Origin: UTCFX2 sp963788145
GTDB lineage: Bacteria > Chloroflexota > Anaerolineae > Anaerolineales > UBA4823
Direction of reading: 5' to 3'
Length of the DNA: 64,000 nt
Assembly: GCA_963788145.1 (NCBI GenBank)
Contig: CAWBFQ010000002.1
Location: forward strand, 322,676 to 386,675
Below are positions 9,254-16,893 of this stretch, piece after piece. The number at the start of each line of letters is the position of its first letter. Positions within the stretch are counted from its first letter, which is position 1. The position numbers were made by a program, and so were the translations under genes. Below the pieces are notes generated by a model that searched no databases, was not told the origin of the DNA, and saw nothing but the letters and a program-made list of their open reading frames with translations.

Positions 9254-9961
9254 TCACAGCTCGTCTTCGCCCTCGGCGCGCTCCAGACTGCGCTGGGTGA
9301 TCTCCTGGTTCATTTTCTGATAGTGTTCTTCAATCACCTGCGGGTTATCCGCCGCCATACGGGCTTCTTCCATCTGCTTCAAGATGTCGAGCACGTCTGC
9401 GTCTTCGCTCATCTCGGGCGAGAGCGAATCGGCCTGGCCGAGGGTGCGCAGAACTTCGTCAAACTTGCGCATGTGGAACTCGCCATCCACGCTGGCCCGG
9501 TCGACATATTGGATCAGGTCGCCCAAATCCATGTTGCCGATCACGCTGGCCAGCCCGGATTCGTTCATCAGGCGGGCGCGCTCCTTGATCAGGATCAGCC
9601 CATCGATGATCTGCTTCTGCTTCTCGATGCTGCGCAGTATGCGGTCTTTGTTCTGGGCTTTCATGTCCAGGCTCTTGATCTCGCGGGCGATGGCCGCCCG
9701 CTCACGCTCGCTGGAGTTCTTGACGCCATCTTCGAAGAATTTGCGTTTGTCGGATTCGATCTGGCGCAGCTCCATCAATAATTTGCGCTTCTCCTGATCC
9801 AGGCGAACCTGCTCTTTGTTCAGGTCGTCCAGCTTGATATCTTCGATGGTGGTCTTGGCGGGCTTCACGTCCGCGTTGGCAGGCTTGTCGCCCAACAGCA
9901 TGCGCAGCACCTGCAGACCATAGTCCATTAATCCGGGTTTCTTATCCGTTTTCTCGGTCAT
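9254..9961 (-). CDS. Charged coiled-coil protein, candidate partner of the AAA ATPase
   Basis: The 235-residue product is almost entirely helical. A basic N-terminal half (~45-130) forms two long amphipathic helices, as in LNKEQVRLDQEKRKLLMELR and RDRILRSIEKQKQIIDG-like spacing. A middle region follows (GNMDLGDLIQYVDRASVDGE), then an acidic C-terminus ending RAEGEDEL. There is no signal peptide or membrane helix. I recognise no family with certainty. The order basic hairpin, shorter helices, acidic tail resembles ESCRT-III/PspA proteins, and the gene lies directly upstream of a Vps4-like ATPase, 73 bp away on the same strand. That makes a bacterial remodelling pair a reasonable but unproven guess. 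Alternatives are a structural coiled coil or a kinase scaffold. Confidence 0.7.
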   Translation of the reverse strand: MTEKTDKKPGLMDYGLQVLRMLLGDKPANADVKPAKTTIEDIKLDDLNKEQVRLDQEKRKLLMELRQIESDKRKFFEDGVKNSSERERAAIAREIKSLDMKAQNKDRILRSIEKQKQIIDGLILIKERARLMNESGLASVIGNMDLGDLIQYVDRASVDGEFHMRKFDEVLRTLGQADSLSPEMSEDADVLDILKQMEEARMAADNPQVIEEHYQKMNQEITQRSLERAEGEDEL

Positions 9962-9995
9962 TGCATCATCTCCTCATTCACATAAAATGGTTGTT

Positions 9996-11222
9996 TTATT
10001 TCCTGACGATCACCTGCCCATATTCGGGCATCTGGATCAACGAAAAACGCCCGGTCGAAGCCAGCTGGTCAAAAGCCTGGCGGATCAGGTCGGGCGGGTA
10101 GGGAAAAATCTGGACGGCAAAATTGAATGCCAGGCTCTGGTGCAGCACCAGTTCATTCTCGACCGCCTGGACAACTTCTTCAAGCTGCTCAGAAGGCAGC
10201 AGTGGGGTGAATAATTCTGCGTAAGGCCGGGCGCGCTCATCGCGCAGGTTGTAAATCAGCTCTCCGGTCGAGAGATCATACAAGTAGACCAGCAGCATGC
10301 GGTGCATGAAGGCGCTGCCGGGGGTTTCACCCTGGATGGCCTGGCGGGCGAGACGCTCCCAGCCGGTGGGGCTGGCCAGCACCACCAGCCGAAAAACCTG
10401 ATCGCGCTGCGCTTCATCAGAGAAGCGGCTCAGCCATGTGGTCAATTCCTCGGCGCTCAGCGGTTGGTCATCGAAACCATCGCGCAGCATCGATTCCAGC
10501 CGGCTGATCACCTGAACATCGATCTCGAGGGCAGGGCCTTTCTGGCGCTTTTGGGGCGGGAGGGCATAGCGGATATAGGCGTTCAGCGGAATGCGGGCTA
10601 ATGTGTCGCTGTCCAGCATCACCTTGTTCAGCAGACGCATCACCTGTCCGCGTTCGTCACCCTGCTCCAGCCGCTCGTTCCAATCCTGGGTGGTCAGCAA
10701 TTCACTGCTGAGCGGATGGATCAGGTTGGAGATGCGCCCGATGCGCGCTTGCAGCCGGTTGAGAAAATTGATCTCGAGCAGGCGGGCAGCACTGGCTTTT
10801 ACAAAAGTGGGCAATTCGCCGCGCTCGAACCGGCGCTGCAGTTCGTTCAGCTTTTCAGCTTTAGCAGGCGTGTGCTGGGCGCAATGACGGACACCCTCGG
10901 CCAGGCATTCGGTGCAGATCAGCTTATCGCAACCCTGGGTCTGACAGACCTCGCCGACCAGCGTGTCGCTGGTCAGCAGGCGGAAGCAATAGCCGCATTT
11001 CTCGACCTCCGGCAGCGGGCCGGTATCCGGCAATGCTTGACCACGACGATGTTCGAGCAGTTCTTGCAGATCGGTCCGCTGGATGAAGTACAGTCCCCCA
11101 ACTTTCGAGGCGGGCAAATCGCCGCTCCAGATGCGCCGGTAGACCCAGCGGCGGGAGACCCCCAACAAACGGGCAGCATCATCAATTTTCAGGTACTGGG
11201 CAGCATTATCCAGCGGGCTCAT
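9996..11222 (-). CDS. Helix-turn-helix (excisionase/MerR-type) protein with zinc-finger-like Cys cluster
   Basis: Residues ~5-55 form an excisionase/MerR-type winged HTH (YLKIDDAARLLGVSRRWVYR, then a KVGGLYFIQRTDL wing). Residues ~70-115 hold a Cys/His cluster (CGYCFRLL, CQTQGCDKLICTECL, HCAQH), likely a zinc-binding ribbon or B-box-like fold. The remaining ~300 residues are helical and unrecognised. I chose the ATG at 11222, with AAGGA 8 bp upstream, over a TTG at 11243 that would run into the upstream gene's stop. It follows the membrane-protein gene by 10 bp. A DNA-binding regulator inside this operon is a candidate to recognise the paired TGTACA boxes at 12,912-12,971, but nothing in the sequence proves that link. 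Confidence 0.72.
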   Translation of the reverse strand: MSPLDNAAQYLKIDDAARLLGVSRRWVYRRIWSGDLPASKVGGLYFIQRTDLQELLEHRRGQALPDTGPLPEVEKCGYCFRLLTSDTLVGEVCQTQGCDKLICTECLAEGVRHCAQHTPAKAEKLNELQRRFERGELPTFVKASAARLLEINFLNRLQARIGRISNLIHPLSSELLTTQDWNERLEQGDERGQVMRLLNKVMLDSDTLARIPLNAYIRYALPPQKRQKGPALEIDVQVISRLESMLRDGFDDQPLSAEELTTWLSRFSDEAQRDQVFRLVVLASPTGWERLARQAIQGETPGSAFMHRMLLVYLYDLSTGELIYNLRDERARPYAELFTPLLPSEQLEEVVQAVENELVLHQSLAFNFAVQIFPYPPDLIRQAFDQLASTGRFSLIQMPEYGQVIVRK

Positions 11223-11232
11223 AGCTCTATCC

Positions 11233-11694
11233 TTAGCGAACAAAGAATTTGCGGTAGATCCAGGCGCCGAAAGCGCCCAACAGGCTGCACCCCCCGATCT
11301 CGACCGGAAGAAACAGGAAATAGGGAATCATCAGTGGGATCAGCAGACCCAACGATCCGATCCCTACCAGCACGGCGATCACCAGGATCACCATTGCACT
11401 GGCAACCGGCAGGTAAAAACCGGCCAGCGCGCCCTGGCGGACCAGGCGGTTGCCATCCGGGCGGTCGCGCTGGTAGAGCCAGCCGGCCTGGAAGCCAGCG
11501 CCCAGGCTGGCAATCAGCTGCAATATCAGAGTAACCGGGCGCGAAGCCCAACCGGTGAACAAGGTCGCCACAGCCAGCGCCAGGAAGACCAGCCACCAAC
11601 AGGACGCGGCGGCTAAGGCCGGGCGGCGACCGCTCCAGCGAATTGCAGGGGCAGTCTGGCTATTCAGCATTTCAGGAGTAGCATGGTTCAGCAT
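11233..11694 (-). CDS. Small polytopic membrane protein
   Basis: The 153-residue product has four hydrophobic segments, at about 30-47 (AAASCWWLVFLALAVATLF), 53-72, 90-115 (FYLPVASAMVILVIAVLVGI) and 117-145. The N-terminus is short and cytoplasmic-looking. I do not recognise the family. It sits between the M48-protease gene and the HTH/zinc gene on the same strand and ends 10 bp before the latter, so it is probably part of the same transcript. The 173 bp upstream of it (11,695-11,867) show no clear gene. Confidence 0.7.
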   Translation of the reverse strand: MLNHATPEMLNSQTAPAIRWSGRRPALAAASCWWLVFLALAVATLFTGWASRPVTLILQLIASLGAGFQAGWLYQRDRPDGNRLVRQGALAGFYLPVASAMVILVIAVLVGIGSLGLLIPLMIPYFLFLPVEIGGCSLLGAFGAWIYRKFFVR

Positions 11695-11867
11695 GGAATA
11701 TCTCCGGGATTTAGATTAACCCCTTTTAATGATTCTACGCCAATTTCGTGAACCTGTCGAGGGGTTTGGACAAAATTGATTAACTCAGTCGATCTTTGGT
11801 CAGGTTTGGTTAAGGTTGCCAGAATAATTTGCATATTCACTCCTTTCGTTCTGAGATGACAAGGGAT

Positions 11868-12860
11868 TCAGGCTGCCGGAAGAGAAACCAGTCGGCGGAT
11901 GCGGTTGCTGATGAACGGATGGGTGCTCAGGCGCTCGGCCCAGGCGCCGGCTTCCTTTTCGCCGGATTGGGCCTGCTCCAGAAAGCTCTCCAAATCGACC
12001 GGGACGCCGGTCAACCCGCTGCTCAGTTTGACCAGGGCAGAGACTACCGGCGTTTTTTGTCCGCCGCTGGCTCGCAAAGCAACCGCGTCGGCGGAATATT
12101 CACAAGCCCGGTTCCAACGCATGAAGAACAGGCGCAGCGGGCCGCCCATCCCGCCCATCAGGTTGACCAGACGGACATGCCCGAACAGGATGTGGCCCAG
12201 CTCGTGCCCGATCACAGCCTGGATTTCGCCCGGCTGCATTTTCTCCACCAGGGCAGAGGTCAGCACGACCGAATACGGCTCCTGGTAGCCAAAGGTGAAG
12301 GCGTTCAAAGTTGGGTTCTGGGCAACGAACAAATTGACCTGGACGGGCGGCAATTCCTGTTGAGCCGCCTGGAGCAGCGCGTACAGATCGGACAACTGGC
12401 GCGGCCCCACCTGGAGCGCATTTGAGAGATAAGCGCTGCGGGTCATGCGGGTGGTGAAGTAGCCGAGCAGGAAGAAACCCAGCCCGATTAGACCGCCCAG
12501 CCAGCCCACCAGCGCCAGACCGATGAAGATGATGGCAAAACCGCTGGCCAGATGGCGGGCCTCGTCCGGGTGGCGGCACAGATCAAGCATGGCCGATTGC
12601 CCCGGCGCCAGCTTTGCGATCGCTTGACGCTGCTCGGCGACCAGGGAGGGCGGACACAAGGCGTTGAAGATCAGCGTGCTGATGCCCAGGAAGAGCAGGT
12701 CATCCAGCAGCCCGATCACCGGCAAAATATCCGCCGGCGACGGGATCAGGGCGTAGCCGACCGGTAAACCAAGCAAGAAGAGCTTGAGCCAGATACTGAC
12801 GCGCCGGTCAAAAAGCAGCCGCCAGGTCAAACGAAAATGGTTGAAAATGCCGACGAACAT
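11868..12860 (-). CDS. DUF1232-M48 metalloprotease fusion (HtpX-like)
   Basis: The 330-residue protein begins with a DUF1232/YkvA-like membrane-associated region (residues ~10-75; KLFLLGLPVGYALIPSPADI and LPVIGLLDDLLFLG are typical). Two further hydrophobic stretches follow (~110-150). The M48 peptidase domain has the zinc motif HELGH in VIGHELGHILFGH (~215) and downstream ACEYSADAVAL with the third-ligand glutamate. M48 enzymes of the HtpX type degrade or process membrane proteins. It is the first gene after a likely sigma-70-type promoter at 12,910-12,937 and paired TGTACA boxes, so this is probably the promoter-proximal gene of the run 12,860 to 6148. Confidence 0.85.
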   Translation of the reverse strand: MFVGIFNHFRLTWRLLFDRRVSIWLKLFLLGLPVGYALIPSPADILPVIGLLDDLLFLGISTLIFNALCPPSLVAEQRQAIAKLAPGQSAMLDLCRHPDEARHLASGFAIIFIGLALVGWLGGLIGLGFFLLGYFTTRMTRSAYLSNALQVGPRQLSDLYALLQAAQQELPPVQVNLFVAQNPTLNAFTFGYQEPYSVVLTSALVEKMQPGEIQAVIGHELGHILFGHVRLVNLMGGMGGPLRLFFMRWNRACEYSADAVALRASGGQKTPVVSALVKLSSGLTGVPVDLESFLEQAQSGEKEAGAWAERLSTHPFISNRIRRLVSLPAA

Positions 12861-12909
12861 GGATGCCTCTCTTTCTGTTGGTGATCTTTTGGAATATTAT
12901 TTCAGTCAT

Positions 12910-12937
12910 ATTGTACACGATTGTACATTTTTGTCAA
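12910..12937 (-). promoter_or_regulatory. Predicted sigma-70-type promoter for the 12,860 operon
   Basis: On the minus strand, TTGACA (12,937-12,932) and TACAAT (12,915-12,910) are separated by 16 bp, about 50 bp upstream of the M48 gene start. The -10 box overlaps one TGTACA box and the spacer contains another, so a protein bound there would block RNA polymerase. Confidence 0.6.
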
Positions 12938-12971
12938 GAGTTAAATGGACATCAGTGTACATTGATGTACA
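12912..12971. promoter_or_regulatory. Four TGTACA boxes in two helically phased pairs
   Basis: The palindrome TGTACA occurs at 12,912, 12,922, 12,956 and 12,966. Within each pair the boxes are exactly 10 bp apart, so they lie on the same DNA face, and the pairs are 44 bp apart. The first pair overlaps the predicted promoter. This is the arrangement expected of an operator bound by a dimeric or cooperative repressor. The cognate regulator is unknown. Confidence 0.6.
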
Positions 12972-12993
12972 AATAGACAAGGTTTATCTAATC

Positions 12994-13032
12994 AAAAAGG
13001 ACCTGCGGCTCGCAAAGCGAAACCGCAGATCC
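12994..13032 (-). terminator. Rho-independent terminator after the PQQ-propeller gene
   Basis: GGACCTGCGG (12,999-13,008) pairs with CCGCAGATCC (13,023-13,032) and is followed, in the minus direction, by TTTTT (12,998-12,994). It lies 28 bp after the stop of the gene at 13,060 and separates it from the promoter at 12,937. Confidence 0.8.
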
Positions 13033-13059
13033 TGGATTGAATATTAGTTGGGGTCCGAT

Positions 13060-15096
13060 TCAGTTTTTCAGCAGACCGACATCCCCATCTACCTGGATAT
13101 TGCCGACCTCGCCGCGGGCGCTGACTGAGCCGGCGTCCCCCTGGATGTGCAAGTCGTCGATGCCGGCCTCGGAGCGCAAAGCGCCAACGTTGCGGGTCTC
13201 GATTTTCAATCCTTCGAGCGTCTCTCCGCTGATGCTCACTTTCAGCATGCCCACATTCCCGATCTGGAGCGGTTTATGCGTCGGCGGAACTGCCCGGATT
13301 GGGATTGCCAGCATCCCGTGCAGAATGGGGACGTAGGAGTGACCGGTGTCGTATTCGATCTCCACCCGCAGTTCGCTCATCTCCTGGGTGGCAGTCAGAT
13401 TGAGCGGGATAGTCCAACAGGCGCCCTGCATGAATGGCTCCGCAATCTTTGCTTCGACTGCGCTCTGCAATCCTCCACCAAGCCAGAAGCGCAGCGGGCT
13501 GGGCGCCTCGACCTGTCCATCGTTATACATCCGCAGCCAAAACTGACCGGCTTCCCACTGGATGAAATCCGGCACATTGAAATCTTCCAGCTTGATGAAA
13601 GGCAAATGGGCGCTGATGGCTAGCATCCGGTTCACCTGATTAAGCTCGTCTGGCAGGCGCAGGCGGAAATACAGCCCGGCCGCCTTCTTCAATGCCGCGA
13701 TTGCCCGGTCAGGGTCTCGCTTCAGAAAACGCTGACCGGCCCGTCTCCAATCATCGGCGGCCTGGCGGTCTGCGTGTTGGGCCTGGCAGAAAGCGGCGGC
13801 TTTCTCATATTCCCCCGCCTTCTCCCAACAATGGGCAGCCTGCCCGGCGCAGTCCTTCTGATCCTCGCCAAAGCATTCCAGGTCCGCTGCCAGCGCAAAG
13901 TATTCGCCCGCTTGTGCATAACGACCTTGGGCTGACAATCGCTTGCCCGCCCAATACGAATGACCGAGGTGCCAGGGCAAGGCCGTGACCTGACCGGATT
14001 CGTCGCCAATGTAAACCACGCCCCGATCAAAGCCCAGAGATGAGAAAACCGGCGCCGCGCCCGTCAGGGTGTAGTCCCAGGCCAGTTCGCCACTCAGCGC
14101 CTCAAAGGCATATACCTTGCCGCCGTTATCGGCGACCGCAACCAGCCCCTCGCCCAGGACGGGCGAAGACGAGATCGAGCGCTCCGTCCGGGCCGACCAG
14201 CATTCTTTCCGGCTGGATATATCCCAGCAATGCAGTTGGCGGTCGTGACCACCGAGATAGACCCGCCCTTGATCAAACGCCGGTTGAGCGGGGATCCGTT
14301 TTAGCTGGCCTTCAAAATAATGCGCCTGGCTGCCCGAGAGATCCCAACCCGCCAGTTGGCCGCTCTCCGTTCCGAAGAGCAGCCAATCGCCAGCATCCAG
14401 CGGCGGGCTGCTTGGTCGCATGCCCAGGTCATGGGATTGACAGACCTCGCTGCGCCCAAATTCGACCCGCAGAAATGTGAGCTTTCCGTTCTCGTCGAGC
14501 AGCAGCGGGTTGGGCTGATGCGGAAGCAGCCACAGCCGCCCGCGCTCAAATTGAAGCGGCCAACCCGGGATTGGCTTGCCGGTGCGGGTATCCAGACAAT
14601 GCAATTTGCCGTCGTCGCAGGCGATATACAGGCGCGCCTCCATCACCAGCGGCGGCGACCAGGCCCCGCCGGAGAGCGGCTTCTCCCAAATCACCCGGCC
14701 ATCTTCCAAATCGCAGCAGACAACCTGCGCCCCCTCTCCCAATCCCATCTGGCTCAGACTGGCGAAGAAGACGCGACCCTCGGCCTCAGCCGGCTCACAC
14801 TGTACGCTTTGGGCGGTCTGGGCTGCCCAGCGCCGTTCCCCGCTGCGGAGGTCCAATGCGTTTACTCCGCCCGGGCCGCGCCGCTGACCCCAGGCGCACA
14901 GCAGCAGGTCGCCCACCACCAGCGGCCGCCCGCGCGCCGGGCCATCCAGCTTCGCCCTCCAAAGCGGCCGGTCCTTTCCAGGCGGCGCCGGCGCGGCAGG
15001 TCGCTCCCAGCCACACAGACAGACCGCCGCGACCGGCCCGAGGTAGGACAGGCAGGTGGGACAGAACAGGGTGGGATGGGGGGAGGGGTCGGTCAT
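13060..15096 (-). CDS. Zinc-ribbon / PQQ-type beta-propeller / helical-repeat protein
   Basis: The 678-residue product starts with a small zinc ribbon (CPTCLSYLGPVAAVCLCGW, ~12-30). A PQQ-like propeller of about six blades follows (~45-375; repeats such as LYIACDDGKLHCLDTRTGKP, VYLGGHDRQLHCWDISSRK, and VVYIGDESGQVTALPW). A helical TPR-like stretch comes next (~385-490; YAQAGEYFALAADLECFGE). The C-terminal ~180 residues are beta-rich and end in a repetitive, valine/aspartate-rich strand segment (GEVGNIQVDGDVGLLKN). There is no signal peptide, so it is probably cytoplasmic. It may be a scaffold in the kinase cluster; a single enzymatic role is not evident. A terminator follows it. Confidence 0.72.
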   Translation of the reverse strand: MTDPSPHPTLFCPTCLSYLGPVAAVCLCGWERPAAPAPPGKDRPLWRAKLDGPARGRPLVVGDLLLCAWGQRRGPGGVNALDLRSGERRWAAQTAQSVQCEPAEAEGRVFFASLSQMGLGEGAQVVCCDLEDGRVIWEKPLSGGAWSPPLVMEARLYIACDDGKLHCLDTRTGKPIPGWPLQFERGRLWLLPHQPNPLLLDENGKLTFLRVEFGRSEVCQSHDLGMRPSSPPLDAGDWLLFGTESGQLAGWDLSGSQAHYFEGQLKRIPAQPAFDQGRVYLGGHDRQLHCWDISSRKECWSARTERSISSSPVLGEGLVAVADNGGKVYAFEALSGELAWDYTLTGAAPVFSSLGFDRGVVYIGDESGQVTALPWHLGHSYWAGKRLSAQGRYAQAGEYFALAADLECFGEDQKDCAGQAAHCWEKAGEYEKAAAFCQAQHADRQAADDWRRAGQRFLKRDPDRAIAALKKAAGLYFRLRLPDELNQVNRMLAISAHLPFIKLEDFNVPDFIQWEAGQFWLRMYNDGQVEAPSPLRFWLGGGLQSAVEAKIAEPFMQGACWTIPLNLTATQEMSELRVEIEYDTGHSYVPILHGMLAIPIRAVPPTHKPLQIGNVGMLKVSISGETLEGLKIETRNVGALRSEAGIDDLHIQGDAGSVSARGEVGNIQVDGDVGLLKN

Positions 15097-15165
15097 TTCG
15101 CTGAGTTTGGATGAGATAGAGATGAATTGAATCTTCGATAAGGCGCGCAGTGCATCTCTCCCTTA

Positions 15166-15570
15166 TCAAACTCGGGCAGCCCAGTTCTCCAAACGAATAT
15201 TCGGTATGCGCTCAAAGTGTTGGGTATTATTCGTTACCAAAATCAAATCATATGTAAGGCTTGTTGCGGCGATCAATAAGTCCATATCTTCGATCAGTTT
15301 TCCTTCCCTACGTAAACCGGCTTTAATGTTTCCAAACATCACTGCGGTTCCCAACTGGATTGGCAGGATTGCAAGTCTCTCAATAAAACTTGTCGCCGCT
15401 TGTCGGTTTGCATCTGAATTGCCAGAACAAGCTGCTCCATAGAAAAGCTCGGCGGCGGTAACTACCGAAAGAGCAGACTCGTCGACGCCTTTCAAAAGAA
15501 ATTGATCGCGAACTTCCGTCCGGCCGCGCAGCCAATAAACGCAGGTATCAGTATCCAGAAGATATTTCAT
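15166..15570 (-). CDS. vapC: VapC-type PIN-domain toxin
   Basis: The 134-residue protein is a PIN-domain ribonuclease. The first acidic residue is in YLLDTDTCVYWLRG, the second region in VVTAAELFYGA, the third in IEDMDLLIAATSLTYDLILV, and the last near LVTNNTQHFERI. PIN toxins cut tRNA or rRNA when freed from their antitoxin. Its start codon overlaps the antitoxin stop (ATGA at 15,570-15,567), the usual translationally coupled arrangement. The pair lies between the propeller gene and the 97-bp repeat array next to the DGR, a common position for a stabilising module in mobile or accessory DNA. Confidence 0.88.
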   Translation of the reverse strand: MKYLLDTDTCVYWLRGRTEVRDQFLLKGVDESALSVVTAAELFYGAACSGNSDANRQAATSFIERLAILPIQLGTAVMFGNIKAGLRREGKLIEDMDLLIAATSLTYDLILVTNNTQHFERIPNIRLENWAARV

Positions 15571-15818
15571 AGGTCAGGTGGTTCCTGGCGAGATTTTCTT
15601 GATCCGTATATATCAGCCAGGCTGCTCTCAATAGGGCGGTCGTCTTGCCAGGCGCCAAAGGAAGCTAATATATCCACAAGTTCATGCTCTCGATCCTGAG
15701 CGGGGCTCACGAACGTTACCAAAACCCGGTATCGCCCATTCACGGGCGGTTCAGCCAGTAAATGTACATTCTTGCCATCAAACAGCGCTTCAACAGATAT
15801 CATCACCATCGCCTGCAT
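15567..15818 (-). CDS. Cognate antitoxin of the VapC toxin
   Basis: The 83-residue product (MISVEALFDGKNVHLLAEPP, then an Arg/Glu-rich tail) has the size and position of a type II antitoxin and overlaps the toxin gene by 4 bp. The C-terminal half (SSLADIYGSRKSRQEPPDL) is polar and likely wraps the toxin. AAGGA lies just before the first ATG (15,818) and 8 bp before the third codon pair, so translation may start at 15,809. The DNA-binding N-terminus is not a clear AbrB or RHH domain, so the antitoxin family is uncertain. Confidence 0.75.
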   Translation of the reverse strand: MQAMVMISVEALFDGKNVHLLAEPPVNGRYRVLVTFVSPAQDREHELVDILASFGAWQDDRPIESSLADIYGSRKSRQEPPDL

Positions 15819-15909
15819 TCCTTCCTACCAGTTTTCGAATGGCAATTGAATTATACCGCTATTCGCACTTGTATTCGTCCTGCCAAAGCACAACCGCCCC
15901 ATACCGATT

Positions 15910-16236
15910 GAATCACTGAAGCGCTGAGAAGAACTGAGCCCACTGAGAGCGTTCTTTTCAGTGCTTTCATCTTTTCTCAGCGTCTCAGTGGTTCAGGCAA
16001 TTATTGAATTACTGAAGCACTGAAAAATACTGAAGCCACTGAGCGCGTTCTTTTCAGTGCTTTCATCTTTTCTCAGTGTCTCAGTGGTTCAGTCCATCGA
16101 TCGAATCACTGAAGCACTGAAAAATACTGAAGCCACTGAGCGCGTTCTTTTCAGTGTTTTCATCTTTTCTCAGTGTCTCAGTGGTTCAGTCCACCGATTG
16201 AATCACTGAGGCGCTGAAAAGAACTGAGCCCACTGA
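15910..16236. repeat. Tandem 97-bp repeat array (3.4 copies) of CACTGA-type hairpins
   Basis: Units start at 15,910, 16,006, 16,103 and 16,200, giving lengths of 96, 97 and 97 bp and a partial fourth copy. Each unit begins GAATCACTGAAGC and carries the inverted motif TCTCAGTGTCTCAGTGGTTC near its end, so each can fold into a hairpin. This is the same family as the repeats at 5841-6075 and 20,345-20,430. There is no protein-coding content. The array lies directly beyond the DGR template. Confidence 0.85.
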
Positions 16237-16250
16237 CCATTCTCCAGGCT

Positions 16251-16291
16251 GTCTGGCTCCAGGGGGCGATTCGCCACACAGGGAGCCAGAC
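16251..16291. other. 10-bp hairpin downstream of the DGR template
   Basis: GTCTGGCTCC (16,251-16,260) and GGAGCCAGAC (16,282-16,291) form a perfect stem around a 21-base loop. On the plus strand TTTT follows, which would make it a terminator for plus-strand transcripts. On the minus strand it lies ~115 bp beyond the 3' end of the template repeat and could bound the template RNA. Shorter hairpins (GAAGGGTGCCCTTC; CCGGATTCC with GGAATTCCGG) sit between it and the template. Confidence 0.6.
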
Positions 16292-16404
16292 TTTTGGATA
16301 TTTGCCTGAAGGGTGCCCTTCAGCCGGGAAAAGGCAGCGCTAACTTTCTCTGGCGCGCCGGATTCCGTGGAATTCCGGCATCCTGCCATGGGATTGAAAG
16401 TTAT

Positions 16405-16507
16405 CGGGCGCAACGAAAACCGTTGTTGTTGTTCCGGTTGTCCGGGTTGTTCCTGTTGCGATTGGCAGCACGCAGGTTCCTGGCTTCATTGTTCCAGGAG
16501 CCGCCCC
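16405..16507 (-). repeat. DGR template repeat (TR)
   Basis: Read on the minus strand, this 103-base segment would encode GGSWNNEARNLRAAN then RNRNNPDNRNNNNGFRCAR, packed with AAC codons. That composition is the signature of a DGR template, where adenines are the sites of mutagenic reverse transcription. It aligns without gaps to 18,027-18,129 with 8 differences, all at template adenines (plus-strand T at 16,423, 16,432, 16,433, 16,441, 16,451, 16,456, 16,490, 16,492). The final 18 bases, CGGTTTTCGTTGCGCCCG, are identical in both and probably act as the initiation-of-homing site. Its 5' end overlaps the last 22 bases of the Avd-like gene. Confidence 0.95.
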
Positions 16508-16884
16508 AAAGATTGCCCTTCCCCACGCTCGGCAGGAGATCCTGCCGTAACCGCCGGGACTTTCTTGATCCAGCCGCCCAATAATTTTCCGATCTCAACC
16601 AGAGCGCTGGAAGCGTATTCATATTTCTTGAATGGAAGACAATGGATATCTTGAGCCAGGCGTAAGTAAACCCGCAGTTTCTCCAATTCCAGATCAGCCT
16701 CGGATAGAAGGGGTCTCGGTTGGCGAGTTCGAGCAGCCCGCTGAATGATCTCATAAAAATCAAACGTGGCGCGCTCGATACGAGCAGCCAGACGAAAACG
16801 TTGATCTTTCGGAAATCCGGTCAATACGGGCATCAACCAAACCATCAAATCATAGGTTTTGACAAAAATTGGCGAAGACTCCAC
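16486..16884 (-). CDS. avd: DGR accessory variability determinant (Avd-like four-helix protein)
   Basis: The 132-residue protein has the size, basic helical character and position of Avd, the pentameric four-helix-bundle cofactor that binds DGR reverse transcriptase and template RNA. Visible helices are TYDLMVWLMPVLTGFPKDQ, RFRLAARIERATFDFYEIIQ, SEADLELEKLRVYLRLAQDI and YEYASSALVEIGKLLGGW. LTGFPKDQRF and FPFK-like CLPFKKYEYASS are typical of this family. It starts at GTG 16,884 with GGAGG 4 bp upstream, 9 bp after the reverse-transcriptase stop, so the two are translationally coupled. The 3' end runs 22 bp into the template repeat, which fixes the last four residues (LLEQ). Confidence 0.88.
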   Translation of the reverse strand: MESSPIFVKTYDLMVWLMPVLTGFPKDQRFRLAARIERATFDFYEIIQRAARTRQPRPLLSEADLELEKLRVYLRLAQDIHCLPFKKYEYASSALVEIGKLLGGWIKKVPAVTAGSPAERGEGQSLGRLLEQ

Positions 16885-16893
16885 TGATCCTCC

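Noticed and set aside
10716..15114. Long plus-strand open frames opposite the HTH and propeller genes (up to ~270 residues)
   Set aside because: They are antisense to genes with clear domains, have low-complexity composition typical of GC-rich shadows, and lack ribosome-binding sites.
15910..16236. 97-bp direct repeats considered as a CRISPR array
   Set aside because: Units are contiguous and nearly identical over their whole length with no unique spacers, and no cas genes are nearby.
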